DNA of 36,777 nt. It comes from a virus. Both the position numbers and the translations under genes were made by a program. Shown piece by piece: positions 29,641 through 36,777 of this stretch (the stretch's first letter is position 1; every line of letters starts with the position of its first letter). The stretch lies in IMG/VR virus record IMGVR_UViG_3300046171_000158, positions 1 to 36,777 of that record. The stretch is one strand, 5' to 3'. The notes under the pieces are model-generated. The model did not search any database and was not told the DNA's origin. It worked only from the letters and a program-made list of their open reading frames with translations.

Positions 29641-32109
29641 TCAGCTAGCGAAGCAGAAGGCAGAAGGCTGCTTGACAGCAAAGTCAACATCCTGAAGAGC
29701 AATGACGCGAACGGTGCCAGCAGTAGCGCCAGCATAAGGATCAACAGTCAGATCCAAGCCGGACCACATGCCCATGATGAACATGGAGAAGTCACCGAAC
29801 AGTGCATCGTTGGCGGCAAGCTGGTTGGAAACGATCACCGGATAACCGTTGATCTCATTGTTGTCAAAAAGGAATTCGCCGCTGCCAGCGTCCTTCTTGG
29901 TTCCCTTCAAGCCGCCACGGGTGGTGGCGTTGACGATGTAACGGAGTGCGCCAGCATCAGCGTTAGCCGCAGCAACGTCGGTCTCCATCGCGATGTACTC
30001 AGTGAAGGTGCCGGTGCCCGTAAGGGTCTCGGAGCCAATACCGCTCACGTTGGTCAAGCCTTGAGGCTGGTTGGAAGAGCCGGTGCCGTAAATGGCAGCG
30101 CGGTCGATTTCCAATGCGATCACACGGGCAAGGTCGTTGCGAACCATGCCTTCAACGTCAATGCTGCTTTGAAGCAGAAGACGACGTGAGTAGTCAACAA
30201 AAGCACCCACGGTCTTGGGTGTCATGTTCACCTGATCGATGGCCTGCTGGGACTCGGTGGGAGAAGCGTTCTCACCAACCCAGTAAGCAGTGGCAGCCGA
30301 AGTCTGGCGAGGAATTGACACATTGCCCTGAAGGCCGGTCAGCATCGTTGCGCCAGCTTGAGCAATTGCCAAGCGGTTACGAAGCAGGTCGATGAAGGAT
30401 CCAGCCAAGAGCACGTCGTCAACCAAGTCACCACCAGCTGTAGGTGTGCCTACAACCAAGTCGCGACGGAGGACTTCGTTAGGAATGACGATGCCGTTTG
30501 AAGAACGCTCGTACTGCTTGGCAGCAGCCTCGCCAACTTCGATTTCAAATGCTGCATCGCGACGAGCCTGAGCATCACCCTGGTTAGAGAGATAGTTCAG
30601 AGCTTTGACGAAGCTGAAGCTACGGGTCTCCTTATCGGAGAGGCCGATGTCGTTGGCGGTGATACTGTGTTCCACGGGTTGAGTTCCGATTTTTTCGAGG
30701 ACAGCAGCGCGAGCCTCATCGACGGACTGTCCGCCAGAGATTAATTCGCGTGCAAGATCGGAGAGGTTGTGACGCTCACCGAGTTTGTTGATGGATGCAA
30801 TCCGGGTACGCTCGGCCTCTACGGCCTCGGACCGGATCACCTCCACATCAGTAGTGGTGCTTTCCATGACTTCAGTCACTGTGTTTACGGGGGATACGGT
30901 CGAAGCCGCAGTATCGGTGTCAAAGTCAACGTTCTCTAAAGAACGCTCAACTTCAACGTTTGTGTCAGCATTGGGTTCTATTAAAGAACGTCCAATTCCG
31001 ACAGTGGGATCAGCTGGTAAACTAACCAAGCTGATTTCGTAACCTCGCCAATTGGTGGCTACGAACTCACTTTCGCGCTCTTCCATTTTATCAATGGAAT
31101 AACCGAAAGAAACGCCGCGAAGTATTCCATCGCGAACGTCGTCGAGCATTTCTTGCGCAAGTTTATTGCGCGAAAAACGCACTTTGGCATAACCACGCTT
31201 TTTGTCCCCATCAATCCACGCACGTTCGACAACGCCGATCATGCGATCTGGATCATGGTTATAAAGAAGCGGTGCGCCATCATTAAGCCGCTCAAGGTTG
31301 GCGGCTGCCATTTCATGGCTCAGGACTTCGTTTCCAAAGTAACGAGCCACGGGATACTCAGAGCTGAATGGAAATTCCATGCTCCTTTCATCAACCATCC
31401 TGAAACTTGTAGCTTCAGAACGCTGGAAGGTTTTACCTTCAAGGTCGCGAGACAATTCTTCTTTAGAACTCTCTTCTGCGACGACATCTGGCACCTCCGA
31501 AGTAAGTTCCATTGCGCGTAATGCTTCGATCTTTTTCAGTGTACTGAATCTATGCCCTACATAAACATCAGTACCCTCCCATCCATCATTACCTTCGCGA
31601 TAAATTTGAATTAATGCTGCTGGATTGTCTTCTTCGCCCTTAACAACAACTTCGCTGTCAGGTACGTCAATCTGACCGTCACGAACGACTTTCGTGATCT
31701 TGCCTTGTGCGCTGCCGCCAGACGAACTCCAGCGAACAAAGTCGCCAACCTTTAGGCCATCAGGCTCGGCACGAAGTTCTTCCTGTTCCGTTGAGCGATC
31801 CATGGATTCAACAATTCGGTCTGACCATGTTTTACCAGCATCGCCGCCCCAGGCAGCCCAGGCGACACGGCCAGGAGAAGGATAACCTTCCTCGCCGGAG
31901 CTAAACCCCTCAGCCTTTTTATCCACTTCATGCCGCGCAAACCATGCGCTCATTGCAATAATCACATCGTCGCTCAATTCATTACCACTCAAAATCTGAG
32001 TAGCGCGACGAGCGGCAACTTCAGTGCCGCCTTTTTCTCCTTCTGATTTCCAATCCTTGTAACGTTGCGCCTCTTCGCGCATACCTTCAGTTGGCATTGC
32101 AGGCATCAC
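29641..32109 (-). CDS. Fused prohead protease and HK97-type major capsid protein (822 aa)
   Basis: One unbroken frame carries five parts. Residues about 1-100 include the phage-protein segment SAWFARHEVDKKAEG and GRVAWAAWGGDAGK. About 115-195 is a small barrel like the hypervirulence-associated TUDOR domain (KVGDFVRWSSSGGSAQGKI). About 225-375 is a U35-type prohead protease with LLYNHDPDRMIG (H285) and GVSFGYSID (S334). About 375-530 is an acidic, helical linker that could serve as scaffold. About 535-822 is the HK97-fold coat (IVIPNEVLRRD, GGDLVDDVLLAGSF, AYWVGENASPTES). Self-cleavage should release the coat, perhaps near 400-540, but the cut site is unknown. The start overlaps the portal stop by 4 bases. 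Confidence 0.9.
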   Translation of the reverse strand: MMPAMPTEGMREEAQRYKDWKSEGEKGGTEVAARRATQILSGNELSDDVIIAMSAWFARHEVDKKAEGFSSGEEGYPSPGRVAWAAWGGDAGKTWSDRIVESMDRSTEQEELRAEPDGLKVGDFVRWSSSGGSAQGKITKVVRDGQIDVPDSEVVVKGEEDNPAALIQIYREGNDGWEGTDVYVGHRFSTLKKIEALRAMELTSEVPDVVAEESSKEELSRDLEGKTFQRSEATSFRMVDERSMEFPFSSEYPVARYFGNEVLSHEMAAANLERLNDGAPLLYNHDPDRMIGVVERAWIDGDKKRGYAKVRFSRNKLAQEMLDDVRDGILRGVSFGYSIDKMEERESEFVATNWRGYEISLVSLPADPTVGIGRSLIEPNADTNVEVERSLENVDFDTDTAASTVSPVNTVTEVMESTTTDVEVIRSEAVEAERTRIASINKLGERHNLSDLARELISGGQSVDEARAAVLEKIGTQPVEHSITANDIGLSDKETRSFSFVKALNYLSNQGDAQARRDAAFEIEVGEAAAKQYERSSNGIVIPNEVLRRDLVVGTPTAGGDLVDDVLLAGSFIDLLRNRLAIAQAGATMLTGLQGNVSIPRQTSAATAYWVGENASPTESQQAIDQVNMTPKTVGAFVDYSRRLLLQSSIDVEGMVRNDLARVIALEIDRAAIYGTGSSNQPQGLTNVSGIGSETLTGTGTFTEYIAMETDVAAANADAGALRYIVNATTRGGLKGTKKDAGSGEFLFDNNEINGYPVIVSNQLAANDALFGDFSMFIMGMWSGLDLTVDPYAGATAGTVRVIALQDVDFAVKQPSAFCFAS

Positions 32110-33590
32110 TCAACCTCCTCTGGGAGTTCATCAATAATGTCACGATCAAGCTCAACACTAAGCTCTTCGGCTGCTTGCTGTTCGCGAGAGAACTCCGTGA
32201 GGTTGTCAAAGAAGTCTCCGCCAAGCTTCGCGACGATCTGTGCCTTGGTCATATAACCAGCTTGTTCCATCTGGCGGTAAGCCTTCGCCTCCTTCAACGG
32301 ATCAACCCAATCCCAGCCGCGAGCCATCCATCGTGGAGTGTCGTAACGCTCAGGACGTGAATCGTAATCATCGAACGGAAGCTCACCAGCTAATACAGCA
32401 AGGTCAAGCCATTCGCGAAACACACGATTATGGAAATTTTCAATCAAATAAGACTGAATAACCTTCCAGTGCTCGCGATCTTCAAGCAAACTCAGCCTGC
32501 TGCTGCTGTAGTTCGTCTCGCTGAAGTCACGCGATAACGTCTCATAGCTGCAGCCAAAACCTGAGGCAAAACGCCGAACCTTGTTTTTAACAAACATCTC
32601 GTATTGCTGATCAGGTGAACTGATGTTCGGCACGCTTACGTTCTGACCAGGCTCCAGATACTTCCACATCCCAGGCTCAAATTCACTAATCCTGCGATCA
32701 GCCTCGACATCATCACCTTCAAGCTCGCCTTCTGGGCTCGTAACGAATCCCATCACAGAAGCGCCCGCACGGGCGCGGATCACAGCGGCCTCTTCGTAGC
32801 CCTGCAACTGATGGGCATCAGCCATCACTGAATGGAACCACGGCACACCGCGATGCTGTTGCGGACGCTCTGGAATAAACAGATGGATTACATCCGCTGC
32901 AGGCAGGAAGACATGCTTATCTCCTTTCTGGGGTGCATTTTGGAACCAATAATCACCAGGATGACGAGTTAAGAACGCATAACGGACAGGACGACCCCAT
33001 TCGTTGATCTCAACGCCCATCCTCCACTCATTGAGCTTTGCAAGCGTTGGACCTTGATACTCCTCGTCAAGCACGTCCGATTCGATCATCTCAAGTGCCA
33101 ATGGCACTCTGCTCCCCCCAAACGGACGGCGAATGATCCGAAACAACGCTTCGCCTGACTCAGGCAAAGCACCAGTTGCCAGCCATTCCATCATGTGGAA
33201 ACTGTGCCGACCCGCAACGTCGCAATACTGAGCACGGGTCCATAAATGCCACTTTTCTTCAATGAGGCGATTAATCGCTTCACTAGGCTTCCGGCCTCGA
33301 ACCTGCTGCACCTGAGACTGAAGCTTGATCCCACTGCCAACAACGTTGACCTGGGTCGTGCGTTTCGCTTGCTTTGCGTACGGATTGTTCCGTACCATCT
33401 CACGGGATCTATCCCGTAATTTCTTGATACTTGTCCGAATTTCAGCGTCAGCACTTGCTTGAGTGCTCATCCAGTCGCTAGTAAGACGCGAAATAATGGC
33501 ACCCGCGTAATTGCGACGACGACGACGAGGCTGATCGCGAGGGACTCGTTGCAATCCGAGTGTTCTTAGAAATCGTGTACGAAGTCCCAT
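32106..33590 (-). CDS. Portal protein, lambda gpB family (494 aa)
   Basis: The portal forms the ring through which DNA enters. The N-terminus is basic (RFLRTLGLQRVPRDQPRRRR), then DAEIRTSIKKLRDRSREMVR, then NPYAKQAKRTTQVNVVGSGI, which is the gpB-type start. Middle sections include FRIIRRPFGGSRVPLALEMI and PAADVIHLFIPERPQQHRGV, and the C-terminal region DFSETNYSSSRLSLLEDREH is diagnostic for the lambda portal family. Length fits (lambda gpB 533 aa). It starts one base into the previous gene and ends overlapping the polyprotein start. Some gpB is C-terminally trimmed in lambda; that cannot be judged here. Confidence 0.92.
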   Translation of the reverse strand: MGLRTRFLRTLGLQRVPRDQPRRRRRNYAGAIISRLTSDWMSTQASADAEIRTSIKKLRDRSREMVRNNPYAKQAKRTTQVNVVGSGIKLQSQVQQVRGRKPSEAINRLIEEKWHLWTRAQYCDVAGRHSFHMMEWLATGALPESGEALFRIIRRPFGGSRVPLALEMIESDVLDEEYQGPTLAKLNEWRMGVEINEWGRPVRYAFLTRHPGDYWFQNAPQKGDKHVFLPAADVIHLFIPERPQQHRGVPWFHSVMADAHQLQGYEEAAVIRARAGASVMGFVTSPEGELEGDDVEADRRISEFEPGMWKYLEPGQNVSVPNISSPDQQYEMFVKNKVRRFASGFGCSYETLSRDFSETNYSSSRLSLLEDREHWKVIQSYLIENFHNRVFREWLDLAVLAGELPFDDYDSRPERYDTPRWMARGWDWVDPLKEAKAYRQMEQAGYMTKAQIVAKLGGDFFDNLTEFSREQQAAEELSVELDRDIIDELPEEVE

Positions 33591-34177
33591 CAGCTTCCGT
33601 TAAATCGAACGTAGAGATTATGTGGATCGCCAAGCCCAGAGGCAATCAGTTTGGCTTTATTCTCCTTCGCCACAATAGACTTCAATCTCGACTCAAGTTC
33701 AATCAATTCCGAGAGATCATATCGCTTTAAATTTCTGCTCCCGATCTTGTACTCGGAAACAGCGCCGCCAGAGACAATAGACCTGATAGCCGCTTTTACC
33801 GCATCTAAGTCCTGTTGAGCCTGAGTCCTGCCGTCGAATGCTTCAGGCATGCCCGTATAAGCCAAAGACGGGCGAATCTCAATCTGGCCTCGGCTGTATT
33901 CCTGAACAGTGATATCACCGATTTTCGTAAGGACAGCCTGGAAAAACCAGTTAGGGCTCGGATCTGCAGCAGCAGTTGCAGCAGCAGTCAACGTAGTCTT
34001 CCAGCCGCTGTTGTAAGCAACCGATGTTGCCGTTAAGCCCTGCGAGTTGGTGTTAAGGCGAAAGTAATAGACCAGAGAGTGAGTCGAGCTAGTGACAGCA
34101 TCACCAAACACGTCAACAGTCTCGGCATCAACCCATACCGCATCCACGCCGCTTGTTATGGATGGAGGGATCGCCAT
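33590..34177 (-). CDS. gpW-like head-tail joining protein with N-terminal domain (195 aa)
   Basis: The C-terminal part (TQAQQDLDAVKAAIRSIVSG, then EYKIGSRNLKRYDLSELIEL, then LKSIVAKENKAKLIASG) matches the helix-hairpin-helix pattern of lambda gpW, a 68-aa protein that seals the portal. The first 110 residues are a beta-rich domain (VDVFGDAVTSSTHSLVYYFR, then VQEYSRGQIEIRPSL) not present in gpW. The gene lies between terL and portal, exactly where lambda W lies. The overlap with the portal start is one base. The extension is unusual and may attach to the vertex or assist assembly. Confidence 0.65.
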   Translation of the reverse strand: MAIPPSITSGVDAVWVDAETVDVFGDAVTSSTHSLVYYFRLNTNSQGLTATSVAYNSGWKTTLTAAATAAADPSPNWFFQAVLTKIGDITVQEYSRGQIEIRPSLAYTGMPEAFDGRTQAQQDLDAVKAAIRSIVSGGAVSEYKIGSRNLKRYDLSELIELESRLKSIVAKENKAKLIASGLGDPHNLYVRFNGS

Positions 34178-34212
34178 CTACATAAGTCACTTGATACTGA
34201 GCAGTCTAACTC

Positions 34213-36074
34213 TTACCACTGATTGACGAAACTTTTCTGGGTTCGTTTAGCCGGAATTGCACGCTTAGACTCTTTTCGCTCTTCAGGTGTTCTTTCCATC
34301 TGATCCCATAGCGTTCGACGATCTTTAATCTGATACACGCGATTCAATGCCGCGTAAGCGTAAACAAGCTCGTCTAACGCTTCGTTTCTTGCACTGCTCT
34401 TTTTTACCCAAATTCGTTCAGGGAATCCGTTCCTGAAGCGAAGGATTTGTTTTTCTGCAGTTAATTCCTCGAAATAACCCTTATCAACTGTTGGATAAAA
34501 ATGCAAATACCCTGGGCCGACATCGTTGTGCTTCAACCTTCCGAACAACAATGACTTGATCGTGTCAGATCCAACCGGGAACACCTGAGCGCCTTTCTTA
34601 AGAGTCTTGCCCTTTGCGTTCAGGTCAACCTTGCTCGCCTTGCCAATTGGCGGCTTGTTCTTGGTTGACATACCCTTGATCGCAATAACGCCCAGACTCT
34701 GCCGCTCTCTTGCGTACTGATACACCTCACTGGTGTGGTGTCCACCAGAGTCAATCGCCACCGCCATTGGCTTCAACTCACGTCCGTCTTCGGACTCATA
34801 CGGGGTTTGCACAATCTCATCCAACTGCTTCCATACCTCTTTCCGTGACGGATCGCCATAAATTTTCACCCTGTCGATCAACCAGCCCTGCTCCTCACGG
34901 CCCCATCCCCAAACACTGAGCGACAAGCGATCATCCTGCGTATCACAGCCGACAGTGAGCAACAATGCCCCTGAAGGCAGCACACCCTGCTTGTAATTTT
35001 CTTCAGCTGAACGTTCGCTAAGAGCATCTGCGCCCACCTTGGACGCATATTCGTCCTCCCACGTTTCTCCGAGGACAGTGTTGACGAATGTCTTTAACTG
35101 CTCTGCGTCGTTCTTCGCATCAAGAAACTCCTCGACCAGCGTTGACCAGCTTGCGTTTGGGCTGTAGCTGTACGCCGCCCAGATATGAAACGAGACGTGC
35201 TTACCATTGCCAGGCGCGGTGGGCCGCCACTCACCGCGTTCAACCATCCAACGCTTCTTCGCTGCTGGGATCCATACGCCACAGCCTTCGCAGCAGTAAC
35301 TAGCTGTGTCAGGGTCGTTGTCGTGCCACTTCATGTTTGCCCATTTCAAATACTGCATATGTCCGCAGTCAGGGCACGGCACGAAATAGCGCCTTTGATC
35401 ACCCTGTAGAAACATTCGCTCGACACGGCTGAAATCTTTAACCGTTGGCGTTGACCCCGCCACGATTTTCTGTTCCAGTAATACTCAGTACGCCTAATGC
35501 CCAAGCTTGATCTGATCGCCCTCGGTGCCAGCTGAGGGTGGATAGCCATCAACCTCATCAAATAGCACCACTCGCCTGCTCACGCGCCTGAATCCACGCG
35601 GACTGTTAGCGCCAACCAAGCTCAAGCTCCCGCCAGGGAACTGCTTCTGCAGGATCGTGTTGGCTCCGTCTTTTGACTTGGCCTCGCTCACTACACCTTT
35701 AAGGCAAGGGCGTGTCGCGCAACATCGGCGCGATCTCTTCCTTTGAATAGCCCTGTGCATCCTCAATCGTGGGCTGCACGATCATGATCGGACATGGATC
35801 CTGGTGAATATGAAAAGCCGCGACGTGATTAAGGAATTTTGCTGTACCCGACACGGGCACTTTTCATCACGCTGATCTGCTCGATCTTCGGATTAGTGAT
35901 TGCATCCATTATTCCTTTCTGATAAGGCAGGGTGTGCCATCTTCCGCCTTCTGCGCTTGATTCTGCGCTTAAGTAGGCATAAGAGTCAGCCCACTCGCTT
36001 AAAGTCATCTTCTTTGGCGGTTTGAAGGCTAAAGCGGCTGACTTTCTTAGTTTTTGTACGTTATTCGCTGTCAC
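34213..36074 (-). CDS. terL: Terminase large subunit, GpA family (frame broken four times)
   Basis: TerL pumps and cuts DNA. From ATG 36074: MTLSEWADSYAYLSAESSAE and VMKSARVGYSK (Walker A), then a stop at 35829. The next frame reads ILNHVAAFHIHQDPCPIMIV down to RDTP, and a third reads CLKGVVSEAKSKDGA, then VVLFDEVDGYPPSAGTEGD (Walker B). After IRRTEYYWNRK in yet another frame, the last part (STPTVKDFSRVERMF to the end) returns and includes VGCDTQDDRLSLSVWGWG and AIDSGGHHTSEVY of the nuclease. Breaks: extra C near 35835, extra T near 35708, extra C near 35498 and a missing A near 35465. Repaired length is 619 aa, close to lambda gpA (641). It overlaps terS by 14 bases. Confidence 0.9.
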
Positions 36075-36619
36075 CAGCTAAATCTTCTAAGGCTTCGCGC
36101 ACAATATCATCTAAAACACCAATAGCGTCTGTATCTAAGTCTGGTATCCGCTGTTTCGCCTTAGTTGGTATCCCTAATAGCTTTGTTCTTGCGCGAGTGA
36201 TAATTTCTGACCACTCCAATGCAATGTCTTCCGCTTTGACCAATAACCCCTCTTTTTGTTGTCGATCAAGTTCGAGCAGTTCTGCTTTTAAGTGCTCTGT
36301 TCGGGCGCGAGATTCGTCGTAGTCAGGGATTGACTCTTGGGTCTTGCTGATCCTCGGCTGCTCTGCTCCAGAAGACATTCTCTCCTCACGGCTTCGCAAA
36401 GGCTTCTTCTCCTTGCCTGGCCCAGCAGCTTTAGGGCCGACTCCGATTCTTGTCTGCGTGTTCCTGGCCCATTCCTCTCGCATTGTTTCGCTATCGACAA
36501 CAGGCTTGCCCAGATGAGTCTTTCTTGACCGATAATCTTCCGCTTTTCACTGCTGCATAGACAGCTTCAGGTGATACGCCCAATGCGCGTGCGGCTTCGG
36601 ATCTGCTTATTAACGCCAT
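36061..36619 (-). CDS. terS: Terminase small subunit, gpNu1-like (frame broken near 36513)
   Basis: The N-terminus from ATG 36619 reads MALISRSEAARALGVSPEAV, then YAAVKSGRLSVKKDSSG, a winged helix-turn-helix as in lambda gpNu1. It stops just after 36513 (GGGCAAG); with one G removed it continues as KPVVDSETMREEWARNTQ and runs to 36061. The repaired protein is 185 aa (Nu1 is 181). A basic linker and an acidic coiled-coil helix (LKAELLELDRQQKEGLL) follow, then a C-terminal TerL-contact region (LDDIVREALEDLA). It binds the packaging start site; that site is not visible here. Confidence 0.72.
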
Positions 36620-36639
36620 GATGTAAATACGTTGAAGAA

Positions 36640-36669
36640 AATATAGCGCACACTAAAAAAAGATGCTAA
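36640..36669 (-). promoter_or_regulatory. Candidate promoter for the packaging operon
   Basis: On the minus strand TTAGCA (36664-36669) and TATATT (36640-36645) are 18 bases apart, with 4/6 and 5/6 matches to consensus, and lie about 20 bases before the terS ATG. The region is AT-rich and lies between divergent genes. Only an eye match supports it. Confidence 0.3.
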
Positions 36670-36745
36670 GATGTCCGGTTTCGTTTTTTCGATCCTTGGG
36701 CGAAGTGTGTTTTCTTTTACTTATTCAAAACAACTTTCGTGGGCG

Positions 36746-36777
36746 ATGCCTAGGAAAATAGTGCGAGTCGAAATAAC
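36746..36777 (+). CDS. Partial plus-strand gene start at the right edge
   Basis: An ATG at 36746 opens a frame MPRKIVRVEI that runs off the window. A short basic start with alternating V and I residues looks like a DNA-binding or small enzyme N-terminus, but ten residues cannot identify it. It is divergent from terS and probably belongs to the early plus-strand genes. Confidence 0.35.
   Translation, partial: MPRKIVRVEI

Noticed and set aside
1-36777. tRNA genes, integrase, repressor, attachment sites
   Set aside because: No cloverleaf, tyrosine or serine recombinase, or repressor signature was seen on either strand; absence by eye is weak evidence.
1-36777. Host photosynthesis genes (psbA, psbD, hli)
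   Set aside because: None was recognised, so the cyanophage assignment rests on protein resemblance only.

Overview
The window looks like most of the genome of a tailed double-stranded DNA phage of siphovirus type, probably a cyanophage of marine Synechococcus-like hosts. The head and tail genes lie on the minus strand in almost the same order as in phage lambda: Nu1, A, W, B, C/E, small connector genes, U, V, G, G-T, H, L, J. The cyanobacterial assignment is an inference from remembered family resemblance of ThyX, the endolysin, the major tail protein and the fibre N-terminus to marine Synechococcus and cyanophage proteins. No database search was run. No integrase, repressor, DNA polymerase, primase, helicase, tRNA or CRISPR array is visible, so lifestyle cannot be settled and the replication genes probably lie beyond the left edge.

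Layout. Bases 1-5041 (plus strand) hold tightly overlapping small early genes: a RecE/Cas4-like PD-(D/E)XK nuclease, a companion protein, a possible single-strand binding protein, several unknowns, an alanine-repeat protein and thyX. Bases 5158-6048 hold one small minus-strand gene and three small plus-strand genes, which converge on the minus-strand block near 6045. From 6045 to 36619 everything supported is on the minus strand. Read from right to left it gives: terminase small and large subunits, a gpW-like connector, portal, a protease-capsid polyprotein, connector genes, tail terminator, tail tube, the tail chaperones with a -1 frameshift site, tape measure, tip proteins, large fibre proteins, a SGNH-hydrolase fibre, a LamG-like protein, a lysis cassette (two small membrane proteins and a two-domain endolysin), dCTP deaminase and an HNH nuclease. 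A plus-strand gene starts at 36746 and leaves the window, so early and late units probably diverge from about 36620-36745.

How it works together. ThyX and the dCTP deaminase supply thymidylate. The nuclease cassette handles recombination. TerS and TerL package DNA through the portal into a shell whose protease, linker and coat are made as one chain. G/G-T, the tape measure and the tail tube protein build the tail, and a J-like tip plus several fibres, one enzymatic, contact the host. GH24 and M15 activities then cut the wall.

Caution. At least seven genes are interrupted by single-base indels (exonuclease, thyX, endolysin, LamG-like protein, connector, terL, terS). In each case the family-like sequence resumes in another frame. 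Most are +1 insertions, and terL has four breaks, two of them compensating within about 40 bases. I read these mainly as sequence errors and annotate each such gene as one CDS. Real decay is the alternative.
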